A stretch of DNA of 10,339 nt, from contig DLVP01000102.1 in the NCBI GenBank assembly GCA_003445125.1, positions 1 through 10,339 on the forward strand, in the 5' to 3' direction. Origin of the DNA: Oscillospiraceae bacterium (GTDB taxonomy: Bacteria > Bacillota > Clostridia > Oscillospirales > Ruminococcaceae). Position numbers and translations under genes: made by a program. Below the pieces are notes generated by a model. That model searched no databases and was not told where the DNA came from. It worked only from the letters and a program-made list of their open reading frames with translations. Shown piece after piece: positions 1-6,675 of this stretch; the first letter of the stretch is position 1; every line of letters begins with the position of its first letter.

Positions 1-135
1 CTGAAGGATGCCGTGTGCAGCCCGGGAGGCACGACCATTGCGGGCGTGCAGGCGCTGGAAAATGCGGCATTTCGTGCGGCGGCAATTCAAGCGGTGTCCG
101 ACGCGTTTGAAAAAACGAAAAAACTTCAGAAATAA
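1..135 (+). CDS. proC: Pyrroline-5-carboxylate reductase, C-terminal end (partial)
   Basis: Only the last 44 residues are in the window; the gene is cut by the left edge and ends at a TAA at 133-135. The visible part carries the family signature of the C-terminal dimerisation domain: PGGTTIAG near residues 8-15 of the fragment, then a Leu-Glu and an alanine-rich helix. P5C reductase uses NAD(P)H to reduce pyrroline-5-carboxylate to proline in the cytosol, the last step of proline synthesis. The C-terminal helices form the dimer core. The tail after the signature is Lys-rich (KTKKLQK). A long hairpin begins 3 nt after the stop codon, so proC is probably the last gene of its own transcript and not part of the operon that follows. 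The identification rests on one well-known motif in a short fragment, so it is confident but not certain. Confidence 0.85.
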   Translation: MKDAVCSPGGTTIAGVQALENAAFRAAAIQAVSDAFEKTKKLQK

Positions 136-138
136 ATT

Positions 139-174
139 CAAGCGCCCGACAGACCACGGTCTGTCGGGCGCTTG
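139..174 (+). terminator. 17-bp perfect inverted repeat after proC (possible terminator)
   Basis: Bases 139-155 are the exact reverse complement of 158-174, with only two bases between them, so the RNA would form a stem of about 16 bp with a CACG-type tetraloop. It starts 3 nt after the proC stop. There is no U-tract on the + strand side (the bases after it read TGCCTGCTTTC, starting inside the 3' arm's last bases), which makes it a poor classical intrinsic terminator for proC. On the opposite strand the flank is T-rich. It may protect the proC 3' end, act with the hairpin at 244-285, or be a dispersed repeat. Confidence 0.5.
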
Positions 175-243
175 CCTGCTTTCAACGGAAGGGCAGTGCT
201 TGAAGAATGTTTTTTCGGTGCGATTCCCGATTGATTCCGTATT

Positions 244-285
244 TGACATCAAAAAACCGCGGATTTCCGCGGTTTTTTGATGTCA
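244..285 (+). terminator. 19-bp perfect palindromic terminator, bidirectional in appearance
   Basis: The left arm 244-262 and right arm 267-285 are exact reverse complements around a 4-base ATTT loop. The inner stem is CCGCGG on both sides (257-262 and 267-272), flanked by A6 at 251-256 and T6 at 273-278. This gives a GC stem followed by a U-tract on the + strand and the same arrangement on the - strand. The pairing continues outside the A/T tracts for 7 more bp (TGACATC with GATGTCA), which is more than termination needs. It most likely ends proC transcription and insulates the promoter that starts 16 bp further on. Confidence 0.8.
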
Positions 286-300
286 TGAGTGGGGTTCTAC

Positions 301-329
301 TTGAAAAAACGGGGGAGTTATGGTATACT
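301..329 (+). promoter_or_regulatory. Sigma-A-type promoter of the recJ operon with extended -10
   Basis: The -35 box is TTGAAA at 301-306 and the -10 box is TATACT at 324-329, with exactly 17 bp between them. A TGn element at 321-323 makes it an extended -10. Each box differs from consensus at one position. Transcription should start near 336, giving a leader of about 29 nt before the recJ start codon at 365. That is too short for a riboswitch or T-box. No second promoter of similar quality was seen before mazG, so this one probably drives the whole gene run. Confidence 0.8.
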
Positions 330-364
330 ATAAGAATCATCCTGACAGATTGGGGGGCGGAAAG

Positions 365-2401
365 ATGAAAAAATGGGTGCTGAAAAAAGAAGACCGAAAA
401 AACGCGGAAGAACTTGTCCGTAAATACGGCTTGAATCCGCTGCTTGCCGCTGTTCTTTCCGCGCGCGGTTTTTTTGACGAGGAGTCGCTGAAGGCGTTTT
501 TTTCTCTGGAACCTGCCCTGTCCGATCCGTATCTGATCCGCGATATGGATAAAGCCGTCGAACGCATCCGCCGTGCCGTGGAAGAAGGCGAGCGAATCTG
601 CGTGTACGGCGATTATGACGCCGACGGCGTGACCTCCACTTCGATTCTGTATCGGTACCTGACCGCCGTGGGTGCGGATGTAGGGTATTATATTCCCGAA
701 CGGGAAACCGAGGGCTACGGCATGAACCGGGAAGCAGTCGAGAAGATTGCCTCCGAGGGAACGCAGCTGATCGTTACGGTGGATAACGGCATTTCGGCGG
801 CGCCGGAAATTGACTATGCCAAAACGCTCGGCATGGATACCGTGGTGACCGATCACCATACCCCGCCCGAACGCCTTCCCGATGCAGTTGCGGTGGTCAA
901 TCCGCACCGAAAGGACGACACCTCGCCGTTTCATGACTATGCGGGTGTCGGCGTGGTGTTCAAACTGCTCTGCGCACTGGAGGACGGCGATTGCGACGTG
1001 ATGCTGGATCAGTTTTCCGACCTGGCGGCAATCGGCACCGTGGCGGACGTGGTGCCGCTGACGGGGGAAAACCGCGCAATTGTGAAAGCGGGACTGCATC
1101 GGATTCCCTCCACGGATAACCTTGGACTGTACAGCCTGCTGGAGGTCTGTGGGCTGGCGGACAAAGAAGTCACCGGCGAGAGCGTCGCTTTTGTGCTGGC
1201 GCCGAAGATCAACGCGGCGGGCAGAGTGGGAAGCGTACAGGAAGCCGTGCGCCTGATGACGGGCGAGGACGAGGAAGAAGTCATGCGGCTGGCGGGAAAC
1301 ATTGCCGCGCTCAACACCAAACGCAAAGACCTGGAAGAAATCATTCTTTCGGATGTCGGGGATCAGATCGCCCACCATCCGCACCTTGTCAATGAACGGG
1401 TGATTGTGCTTTCTGGGCATGGGTGGCATAAGGGTGTGATCGGAATTGTCAGCGCGCGAGTGGCGGAAACTTACGGCAAGCCGACGCTGATGATTGCCAT
1501 TGATGAGGACGGCAATGCGTCGGGCTCGGCGCGCAGCAACGACGATTTTTCAATCATCGAAGCAATTCGTGCCTGTGCCGAACCGTTGGAACGCTTCGGC
1601 GGACACGCAAAAGCCGCGGGCTTTTCACTGAAAGCGGAAAATATCGCCCGTTTCACCGAACTGCTACTGTCGTATGCCCACGAGCATTTTGAGGAAATGC
1701 CGCCGTATACATTGACGGTGGATAAAGTGGTTTCCCCTTCGGAAATGACGGTGGAAAATATACGTGAACTTGAAAAAATGGAACCGTTCGGAGAAGAAAA
1801 TCCGCGTCCGGTGTTTGCCGTGTGCGGCGCGACGGTGGAGGAAATTGTGCCGCTGTCGCAGGGAAAGCATACGCGTCTGCGCCTGAAAAAAGACGGACAG
1901 TCGTTTGCGGTGCTGTGCTTCGGAATGCCGACGTCGCAGAGCGGGTGCCGCTGCGGAGAAACGGTGGACGTCTGCTTCACCGCGCAGCTGAACGAATATA
2001 ACGGCGCCACGCAGGTGTCGCTGAAATTGAAGGAAATGAAACCGACGCAGGTGCGGCAGGACACGTTTTTCAGATCCTGCGGAAAGTACGACCGGCTGAT
2101 CTGCGGCGAAAAAACGGCGGCAAGAGAAGAAATCCCGACGCGGAACGACCTGGCAGCGGTGTATCGCTTTTTGCGGCAGAACGGCGGTTTCGGCGGCACG
2201 GCGCTGCAGCTGTACACCGTGCTTGCGGGACAAATGAGCTATTGCAAAATGATGCTGGCGTTGGAAATCCTGAAGAGTGAAAAACTGATCACGGCGGCAC
2301 TGCATTGCCGCCATTTTGGAATCGCGCTTTTGCCGGCGGCGCAGAAGATCGACCTGGAAGCATCGGAACTTCTGAATCGGTTGAAATCACAGACAATATG
2401 A
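365..2401 (+). CDS. recJ: Single-stranded-DNA-specific 5'-3' exonuclease RecJ
   Basis: This 678-residue protein is a metal-dependent cytosolic 5'-3' exonuclease that degrades single-stranded DNA during recombination, mismatch and excision repair. The DHH phosphoesterase motifs are in order: YGDYDADG (D83, D85, D87), VDNG (D140), the name-giving DHH at 163-165, and DLAAIGTVADVVPL from D219. The DHHA1 nucleic-acid-binding part follows, with GSARS at 387-391 and GGHAKAAG around 412-419. An OB-fold region follows (EPFGEENPRPVF), and then a C-terminal extension of roughly 120 residues typical of longer Firmicute RecJ proteins. An ATG exists in frame at 320, but it overlaps the promoter -10 region and would lie before the transcription start. 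The ATG at 365, preceded by a G-rich stretch at 352-360, is therefore preferred. It is the first gene of the operon, 14 nt upstream of rel. In Bacillus apt lies between recJ and rel; here it is absent. Confidence 0.96.
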   Translation: MKKWVLKKEDRKNAEELVRKYGLNPLLAAVLSARGFFDEESLKAFFSLEPALSDPYLIRDMDKAVERIRRAVEEGERICVYGDYDADGVTSTSILYRYLTAVGADVGYYIPERETEGYGMNREAVEKIASEGTQLIVTVDNGISAAPEIDYAKTLGMDTVVTDHHTPPERLPDAVAVVNPHRKDDTSPFHDYAGVGVVFKLLCALEDGDCDVMLDQFSDLAAIGTVADVVPLTGENRAIVKAGLHRIPSTDNLGLYSLLEVCGLADKEVTGESVAFVLAPKINAAGRVGSVQEAVRLMTGEDEEEVMRLAGNIAALNTKRKDLEEIILSDVGDQIAHHPHLVNERVIVLSGHGWHKGVIGIVSARVAETYGKPTLMIAIDEDGNASGSARSNDDFSIIEAIRACAEPLERFGGHAKAAGFSLKAENIARFTELLLSYAHEHFEEMPPYTLTVDKVVSPSEMTVENIRELEKMEPFGEENPRPVFAVCGATVEEIVPLSQGKHTRLRLKKDGQSFAVLCFGMPTSQSGCRCGETVDVCFTAQLNEYNGATQVSLKLKEMKPTQVRQDTFFRSCGKYDRLICGEKTAAREEIPTRNDLAAVYRFLRQNGGFGGTALQLYTVLAGQMSYCKMMLALEILKSEKLITAALHCRHFGIALLPAAQKIDLEASELLNRLKSQTI

Positions 2402-2408
2402 AAGGAGG
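2401..2408 (+). promoter_or_regulatory. Ribosome binding site of rel that fixes its start
   Basis: AAAGGAGG is an almost full-length Shine-Dalgarno sequence placed 7 nt before the ATG at 2416. A competing in-frame ATG at 2398 overlaps the recJ stop codon as ATGA. It lies upstream of this site and so cannot be served by it. Initiation at 2416 is strongly favoured. Confidence 0.85.
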
Positions 2409-2415
2409 CGGCGGG

Positions 2416-4608
2416 ATGGCAAGTCCGTTTGACAGCCTGAAACAGGCAATTGAAGAATGCGGCAAATCCTACGATCTGGAACGGATCGAAAAGGCGTATA
2501 AGCTGGCGGAAAAGGCACATGAAGGACAGGTGCGCGCTTCGGGCGATCCGTATATCACGCATCCGGTCGCCGTGGCAAAAATTCTGGTTGATCTCGGCAT
2601 GGATACCGAAAGTATCGAAGCATCCCTGCTGCACGACGTGGTGGAGGACACCGATGTCACGCTGGACGAAATCCGCAAGAACTTCGGAGCCGAAGTGGCA
2701 CAGATGGTGGACGGCGTCACAAAAATGGGCATGGTGCCGCTGCATACCAAAGAGGAACAGCAGGCGGAAAACGTCCGTAAAATGCTGCTGGCAACGGCAA
2801 AGGACGTGCGCGTGGTCATCATCAAATTGGCGGATCGTCTGCACAATATGCGCACAATCAGTGCCAAACCTCCGCAAAAACAGCGCGATACCGCGCGGGA
2901 AACGATGGAAGTTTATGCGCCGATTGCCCACCGCCTGGGAATCCGTGCAATCAAAGAGGAATTGGAAGACCTCTCCCTGCGGTATCTGGACCCGATGGCG
3001 TATGAGGAGATCGGGAAACTGCTCAACAGCAAGAAGGAAGAGCGCGAGCAGTTTTTGAAAAAAATCAAAGAAAAAATCGCCGCACGGCTGGAAAACGAAC
3101 ATATGACTGTGCATATCGAAGGGCGCGTCAAGAGCTTTTACGGAATCTACCGGAAAATGTATATGCAGGGCAAGAATTTCGACGAAATTTTTGATATCTA
3201 CGCCGTGCGCATCATTGTGGATACCGTCATCGAGTGCTATAATGTGCTCGGCATCATTCACGATATGTTCCGACCGCTCCCCAATCGGTTCAAGGACTAT
3301 ATTTCCACGCCGAAGCAGAATATGTACCAGTCCCTGCATACCACGGTGATCGATAAGGAAGCCATTCCGTTTGAAGTGCAGATTCGCACATGGGATATGC
3401 ACTATACGGCGGAATACGGTATCGCGGCGCATTGGAAATATAAAGCGGGCATCCAGGGAAAGGACAAACTGGAGGAACGGCTTGCGTGGGTGCGTCAGCT
3501 TTTGGAGGCGCAGCAGGAGAGCGAGGACGTGGAGGATATCGTCCGCAATATCAAATCGGATCTGGCGGGCGAAGAGGTGTTTGTGTTCACGCCGAAGGGC
3601 GACGTGGTGAGCCTTCCGCTCGGATCGAACGTGATTGATTTTGCCTATGCAATTCACTCGGCAGTGGGCAATCGGATGATCGGGGCAAAGGTGGACGGCA
3701 GAATCGTGTCGCTGGATCATACGGTGAAAACCGGCGAAGTGATTGATATTATCACCTCCAATTCCCCCAATGCGGGACCGAACCGCGACTGGCTGACGAT
3801 TGTCAAAACCTCCGAGGCGCGCAATAAAATCCGCGGTTGGTTCAAGAAGGAACGCCGCGAGGAAAATATTGTCAACGGCAAGGCAGAGGTAGAACGGGAA
3901 TTCAAACGAAGCGGCATTGTGCTCGGCGACGACGAGATGAAAAAGTTTTTGACCGAGATTGCCAAACGCCAGCATTTCAATACCGTTGACGAATTCTTTG
4001 CCGCCATCGGCTACGGCGGCGTTTCGCTGTCGAAGATTATCACGCGAATCAAAGACGATTATATCAAAACCTATAAAACCACCGATGACGAGCGGATCGA
4101 ACGGTCGCTTTCGCAGAATCAGAAACGTGCGAAGAAAGCGGTCAGCGGCGTGATTGTCGAGGGAATCGACGGCTGCCTGATTAAATTTGCGCATTGCTGC
4201 AATCCGCTCCCCGGCGATGACATTCTGGGCTTTGTCACACGCGGCTACGGCGTGTCCGTGCATAAACGCGATTGCCCGAATGTGCAGCGCGCGTTTGAGC
4301 ATCCGGAGCAGTCGGGACGGATTGTCAATGCCTATTGGGCGGATACGGCGCGGGATTCGTTCAAATCCACGCTGGAAATCGTGACCGACGACCGACAGGG
4401 AATTCTGGCGGATGTCAGCATCACGATTGCCAATATGCGCCTGCCGATTCATGCGCTCAACGCGCGGGAAACCAAGGACAAGCAAGCGGTGATCCAAGCT
4501 ACACTGGGCGTTGCCGATGTCGAACAGCTCACCCAGGTAATTCGGACACTTTCCAAAATCGACGGTGTGATTTCCGTCACCCGTATGTCGGGAGGAAATA
4601 ATAAATGA
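2416..4608 (+). CDS. rel: Bifunctional (p)ppGpp synthetase/hydrolase, long RSH type
   Basis: This 730-residue protein makes and degrades the stringent-response alarmones ppGpp and pppGpp. An N-terminal HD hydrolase domain (about 25-170) holds HDxxED at 73-78 and the RLHNMRT block. The synthetase domain (about 215-370) has RFKD at 291-294, the RxKD variant of bifunctional enzymes rather than the ExDD of E. coli RelA, followed by YQSLHTT and the QIRTxxMHxxAExGxAAHW block. A TGS domain starts near 386 (VFVFTPKGDVVSLP). The conserved zinc-finger/CC region has HCCNPLPGD from 593, and a C-terminal ACT domain begins near 650. All parts for both activities and for ribosome sensing are present, at the usual length. 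The stop codon overlaps the next start by 4 nt (ATGA). It may be annotated relA in databases, but the motifs fit the dual-function Rel/SpoT group. Its antisense strand is open for over 700 codons, which I regard as a codon-bias artefact. Confidence 0.97.
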   Translation: MASPFDSLKQAIEECGKSYDLERIEKAYKLAEKAHEGQVRASGDPYITHPVAVAKILVDLGMDTESIEASLLHDVVEDTDVTLDEIRKNFGAEVAQMVDGVTKMGMVPLHTKEEQQAENVRKMLLATAKDVRVVIIKLADRLHNMRTISAKPPQKQRDTARETMEVYAPIAHRLGIRAIKEELEDLSLRYLDPMAYEEIGKLLNSKKEEREQFLKKIKEKIAARLENEHMTVHIEGRVKSFYGIYRKMYMQGKNFDEIFDIYAVRIIVDTVIECYNVLGIIHDMFRPLPNRFKDYISTPKQNMYQSLHTTVIDKEAIPFEVQIRTWDMHYTAEYGIAAHWKYKAGIQGKDKLEERLAWVRQLLEAQQESEDVEDIVRNIKSDLAGEEVFVFTPKGDVVSLPLGSNVIDFAYAIHSAVGNRMIGAKVDGRIVSLDHTVKTGEVIDIITSNSPNAGPNRDWLTIVKTSEARNKIRGWFKKERREENIVNGKAEVEREFKRSGIVLGDDEMKKFLTEIAKRQHFNTVDEFFAAIGYGGVSLSKIITRIKDDYIKTYKTTDDERIERSLSQNQKRAKKAVSGVIVEGIDGCLIKFAHCCNPLPGDDILGFVTRGYGVSVHKRDCPNVQRAFEHPEQSGRIVNAYWADTARDSFKSTLEIVTDDRQGILADVSITIANMRLPIHALNARETKDKQAVIQATLGVADVEQLTQVIRTLSKIDGVISVTRMSGGNNK

Positions 4609-5234
4609 AAATTCTGACCGTTACGACCGATTGCAACGGGTATCTGGTTTTCGACGACCACCGCAATGCGGCGATTATCGACCCCGGCGCCGGCGCGGAG
4701 AAATTCGGACAGATCATCGACGAACAGGGATTGAAGCCTGAAAAAATCCTGCTCACCCACGGTCATTTCGATCATTTCGGCGCAGCGCAGACGCTGAAAG
4801 AAAAGTACGCCTGCCCGCTGTGGATCAGCGAGGCAGATGCGCCGATGCTGACCGACGGAGAAAAAAACGCCGCCGCGCCGTTCGGATATTCTTTTGTGCC
4901 GACGCAGGCGGACGGCTTTGTTTCGGACGGGGATTTTATTCGCGTGGGGGATTTGTGCTTTGAGGTGATCGCCACGCCGGGACATACCCGCGGCGGCGTG
5001 ACCTACCGCATTGAAAATGCGCTGTTTACGGGGGATACCCTCTTTCGCGGTACGGTCGGAAGAACCGACCTTTACGGCGGAAATCCGCTCACGCTGATGC
5101 GTTCGCTCACAAAGCTCCTGGATCTTCCGGGGGATTTCACCGTGTACCCCGGTCACGGCGAAATCACGACGCTCCGTCGGGAAGAAGCCGAAAATCACTG
5201 TATAAGGAAACGCGGACATGAAACTCATCATTGA
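4605..5234 (+). CDS. MBL-fold metallo-hydrolase, glyoxalase II (GloB)-like
   Basis: This 209-residue single-domain protein has the metallo-beta-lactamase fold. The dinuclear metal ligands are all visible: THGHFDH at 51-57 (H52, H54, D56, H57), H127 in a PGHTRG motif, D144 in GDTLF, and H184 in PGHG. The GRTD after the bridging aspartate matches the small hydroxyacylglutathione-hydrolase-like (YcbL-type) subgroup, which lacks the C-terminal glutathione-binding domain. It probably hydrolyses a thioester in the cytosol, but the substrate cannot be read from sequence and true glyoxalase II activity is unproven. The ATG overlaps the rel stop by 4 nt and has GGAGG at 4591-4595, 9 nt upstream, inside rel. 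The last 20 or so residues are His/Arg-rich and overlap hemZ by 17 nt, so they look more like read-over than conserved sequence. Similar genes commonly sit between rel and hemZ in Clostridia. Confidence 0.9.
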   Translation: MKILTVTTDCNGYLVFDDHRNAAIIDPGAGAEKFGQIIDEQGLKPEKILLTHGHFDHFGAAQTLKEKYACPLWISEADAPMLTDGEKNAAAPFGYSFVPTQADGFVSDGDFIRVGDLCFEVIATPGHTRGGVTYRIENALFTGDTLFRGTVGRTDLYGGNPLTLMRSLTKLLDLPGDFTVYPGHGEITTLRREEAENHCIRKRGHETHH

Positions 5235-6675
5235 TCATCACCCTTTTCAATATGAAACCGAAAATCTCTGCAAAACCTTTTTTCCCGCAGAAAAAATGGA
5301 AATTCTGCACGATCAGCCGCTTTCGGGCGAAGGGATTTTCACGTCTCTGCGCGAGCGGGACGGAAAAGTCGAATTGACCGCACGGGTGCGGCTCGGAGAT
5401 CGGGAAATCGAAAAAACGGAGACTGCCGAAACAACGGACAACGAAGCGGAACGCCGCCTGGCGGTGATGCTTTGCCGGATGCTGGAGGAACTGACGGGCT
5501 TTGTGCCGCCGTGGGGGATTCTGACGGGAATCCGCCCGGTGAAGTTTGTGCGGGAATGGCACGCCGAGGGGCTTAACGACGCGCTGATCAAAGCGCGGCT
5601 GACGGAAAAATATCTGGTCAGCGATCAGAAAGCGGATCTTCTCATCCGCACGGGACGGCACGAGCAGGAGATCATCGCCCTTTCGCGCGACGATTCGTAC
5701 AGCCTGTATGTGGCAATCCCTTTTTGCCCGACGCGCTGCCGCTATTGTTCGTTTGTCTCTCATGCGATCGACCGCGCCAAAAAGCTGGTGCCGCAGTACC
5801 TGGAGCTTCTCTGCCGGGAACTGGAAGTGACGGCAAAAATCGCGCGGGAACTTTCGCTTCACCTGGAAACCGTCTATATCGGCGGCGGCACCCCGACGAC
5901 CCTGACCGCTCCGCAGCTGAAAATCCTGCTGGATTGTATCGAAAAGAATTTCGACGTCGCCCATGCGCGGGAGTTTACCGTGGAAGCGGGGCGTCCGGAT
6001 ACCATCGATCGGGAAAAGCTGGAGGTAATCAAACATTCCGCCGTCACGAGAATCAGCATCAATCCGCAGACGCTCAATGATGATGTGCTGCGGGAAATCG
6101 GAAGAAATCATACCGCCGGACAGTTTGTCGAGAGCTTTCGTCTGGCGCGCGAGGTGGGCATCGGAAATATCAATGCCGACCTGATTGCGGGACTGCCGAC
6201 CGATACCGAGGAGAGCTTTGAAAAAACGCTCCGCGGGATTCTGTCGCTTTCTCCGGAGAATATTACCCTGCACACCCTGTCGGTCAAACGGGCGGCGGAC
6301 CTGCGGGACGAAGGCGCGAAAATTCACGCGGCAAGTGCAGGCACTGCGTCGCATATGGTGGATTACGCCTATCAAATGCTGACGCAAAACGGCTATGAAC
6401 CGTATTATCTGTACCGCCAGAAAAATATGCTGGAAAGCCTTGAAAACGTCGGCTATGCGCGCGCGGGCTACGAAGGGCTTTATAACGTATATATCATGGA
6501 CGAGACTCACACAATATTGGCAGCGGGCGCAGGCGCCGTAACGAAACTGAAAAATCCGCATACCGACAAATTGGAGCGGATATTCAACTTCAAATTCCCA
6601 TATGAATATATCAGCCGATATGAGGAAATTCTCAGCAGGAAAGAGCGGATTTATGAATTTTACCGAGAACTCTGA
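5218..6675 (+). CDS. hemZ: HemZ-type radical SAM protein (coproporphyrinogen dehydrogenase family)
   Basis: This 485-residue protein belongs to the HemN/HemZ radical SAM family. The 4Fe-4S/SAM-binding motif is CPTRCRYC, with C170, C174 and C177. It is followed by the SAM-contacting GGGTPT at 222-227 and later core segments such as RISINPQTLND and ADLIAGLPTDTEESF. The roughly 150-residue N-terminal extension with GILTGIRPVKFV and the C-terminal HTDKLERIFNFKFPYEYI region are typical of HemZ rather than HemN or HemW. Family members are thought to oxidise coproporphyrinogen III to protoporphyrinogen IX without oxygen. No other haem gene is in the window, so that substrate is not confirmed for this organism. 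AAGGA at 5204-5208, 9 nt before the ATG, supports the start. The gene overlaps its upstream neighbour by 17 nt and its downstream neighbour by 23 nt. Confidence 0.9.
   Translation: MKLIIDHHPFQYETENLCKTFFPAEKMEILHDQPLSGEGIFTSLRERDGKVELTARVRLGDREIEKTETAETTDNEAERRLAVMLCRMLEELTGFVPPWGILTGIRPVKFVREWHAEGLNDALIKARLTEKYLVSDQKADLLIRTGRHEQEIIALSRDDSYSLYVAIPFCPTRCRYCSFVSHAIDRAKKLVPQYLELLCRELEVTAKIARELSLHLETVYIGGGTPTTLTAPQLKILLDCIEKNFDVAHAREFTVEAGRPDTIDREKLEVIKHSAVTRISINPQTLNDDVLREIGRNHTAGQFVESFRLAREVGIGNINADLIAGLPTDTEESFEKTLRGILSLSPENITLHTLSVKRAADLRDEGAKIHAASAGTASHMVDYAYQMLTQNGYEPYYLYRQKNMLESLENVGYARAGYEGLYNVYIMDETHTILAAGAGAVTKLKNPHTDKLERIFNFKFPYEYISRYEEILSRKERIYEFYREL

Noticed and set aside
243..248. 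A perfect TTGACA -35 box
   Set aside because: It lies in the left arm of the palindrome, and no -10-like sequence occurs 16-18 bp downstream, where the GC-rich CCGCGG stem sits instead.
8..280. A 90-codon plus-strand frame running through the proC end and both hairpins
   Set aside because: It is out of frame with the recognisable ProC C-terminus, rich in Arg and Lys, and spans the terminators.
330..364. A possible riboswitch or T-box leader before recJ
   Set aside because: The predicted leader is only about 29 nt and contains no stem or specifier-type element.
182..1429. A 415-codon minus-strand frame crossing both terminator regions and the 5' half of recJ
   Set aside because: It runs antisense to recJ through the promoter and the 244-285 palindrome, which is incompatible with a normal gene. 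The sense strand holds a clear DHH exonuclease.
2398..2415. An alternative rel start at the ATG overlapping the recJ stop
   Set aside because: The only good ribosome binding site (2401-2408) lies downstream of it and is ideally placed for the ATG at 2416.
2239..4497. A 752-codon open frame on the minus strand opposite rel
   Set aside because: It is codon-aligned antisense to rel, its translation is His/Arg/Phe-rich with no recognisable domain, and it exists because rel lacks TTA, CTA and TCA codons. No credible ribosome binding site or promoter was seen.
5164..6561. A 465-codon minus-strand frame opposite hemZ, with similar ones at 4449-5231, 6632-7420, 7510-8046, 7953-8687, 8802-9278 and 9511-10149
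   Set aside because: All are codon-aligned shadows of the plus-strand genes, with low-complexity His/Arg-rich translations and no family motifs.
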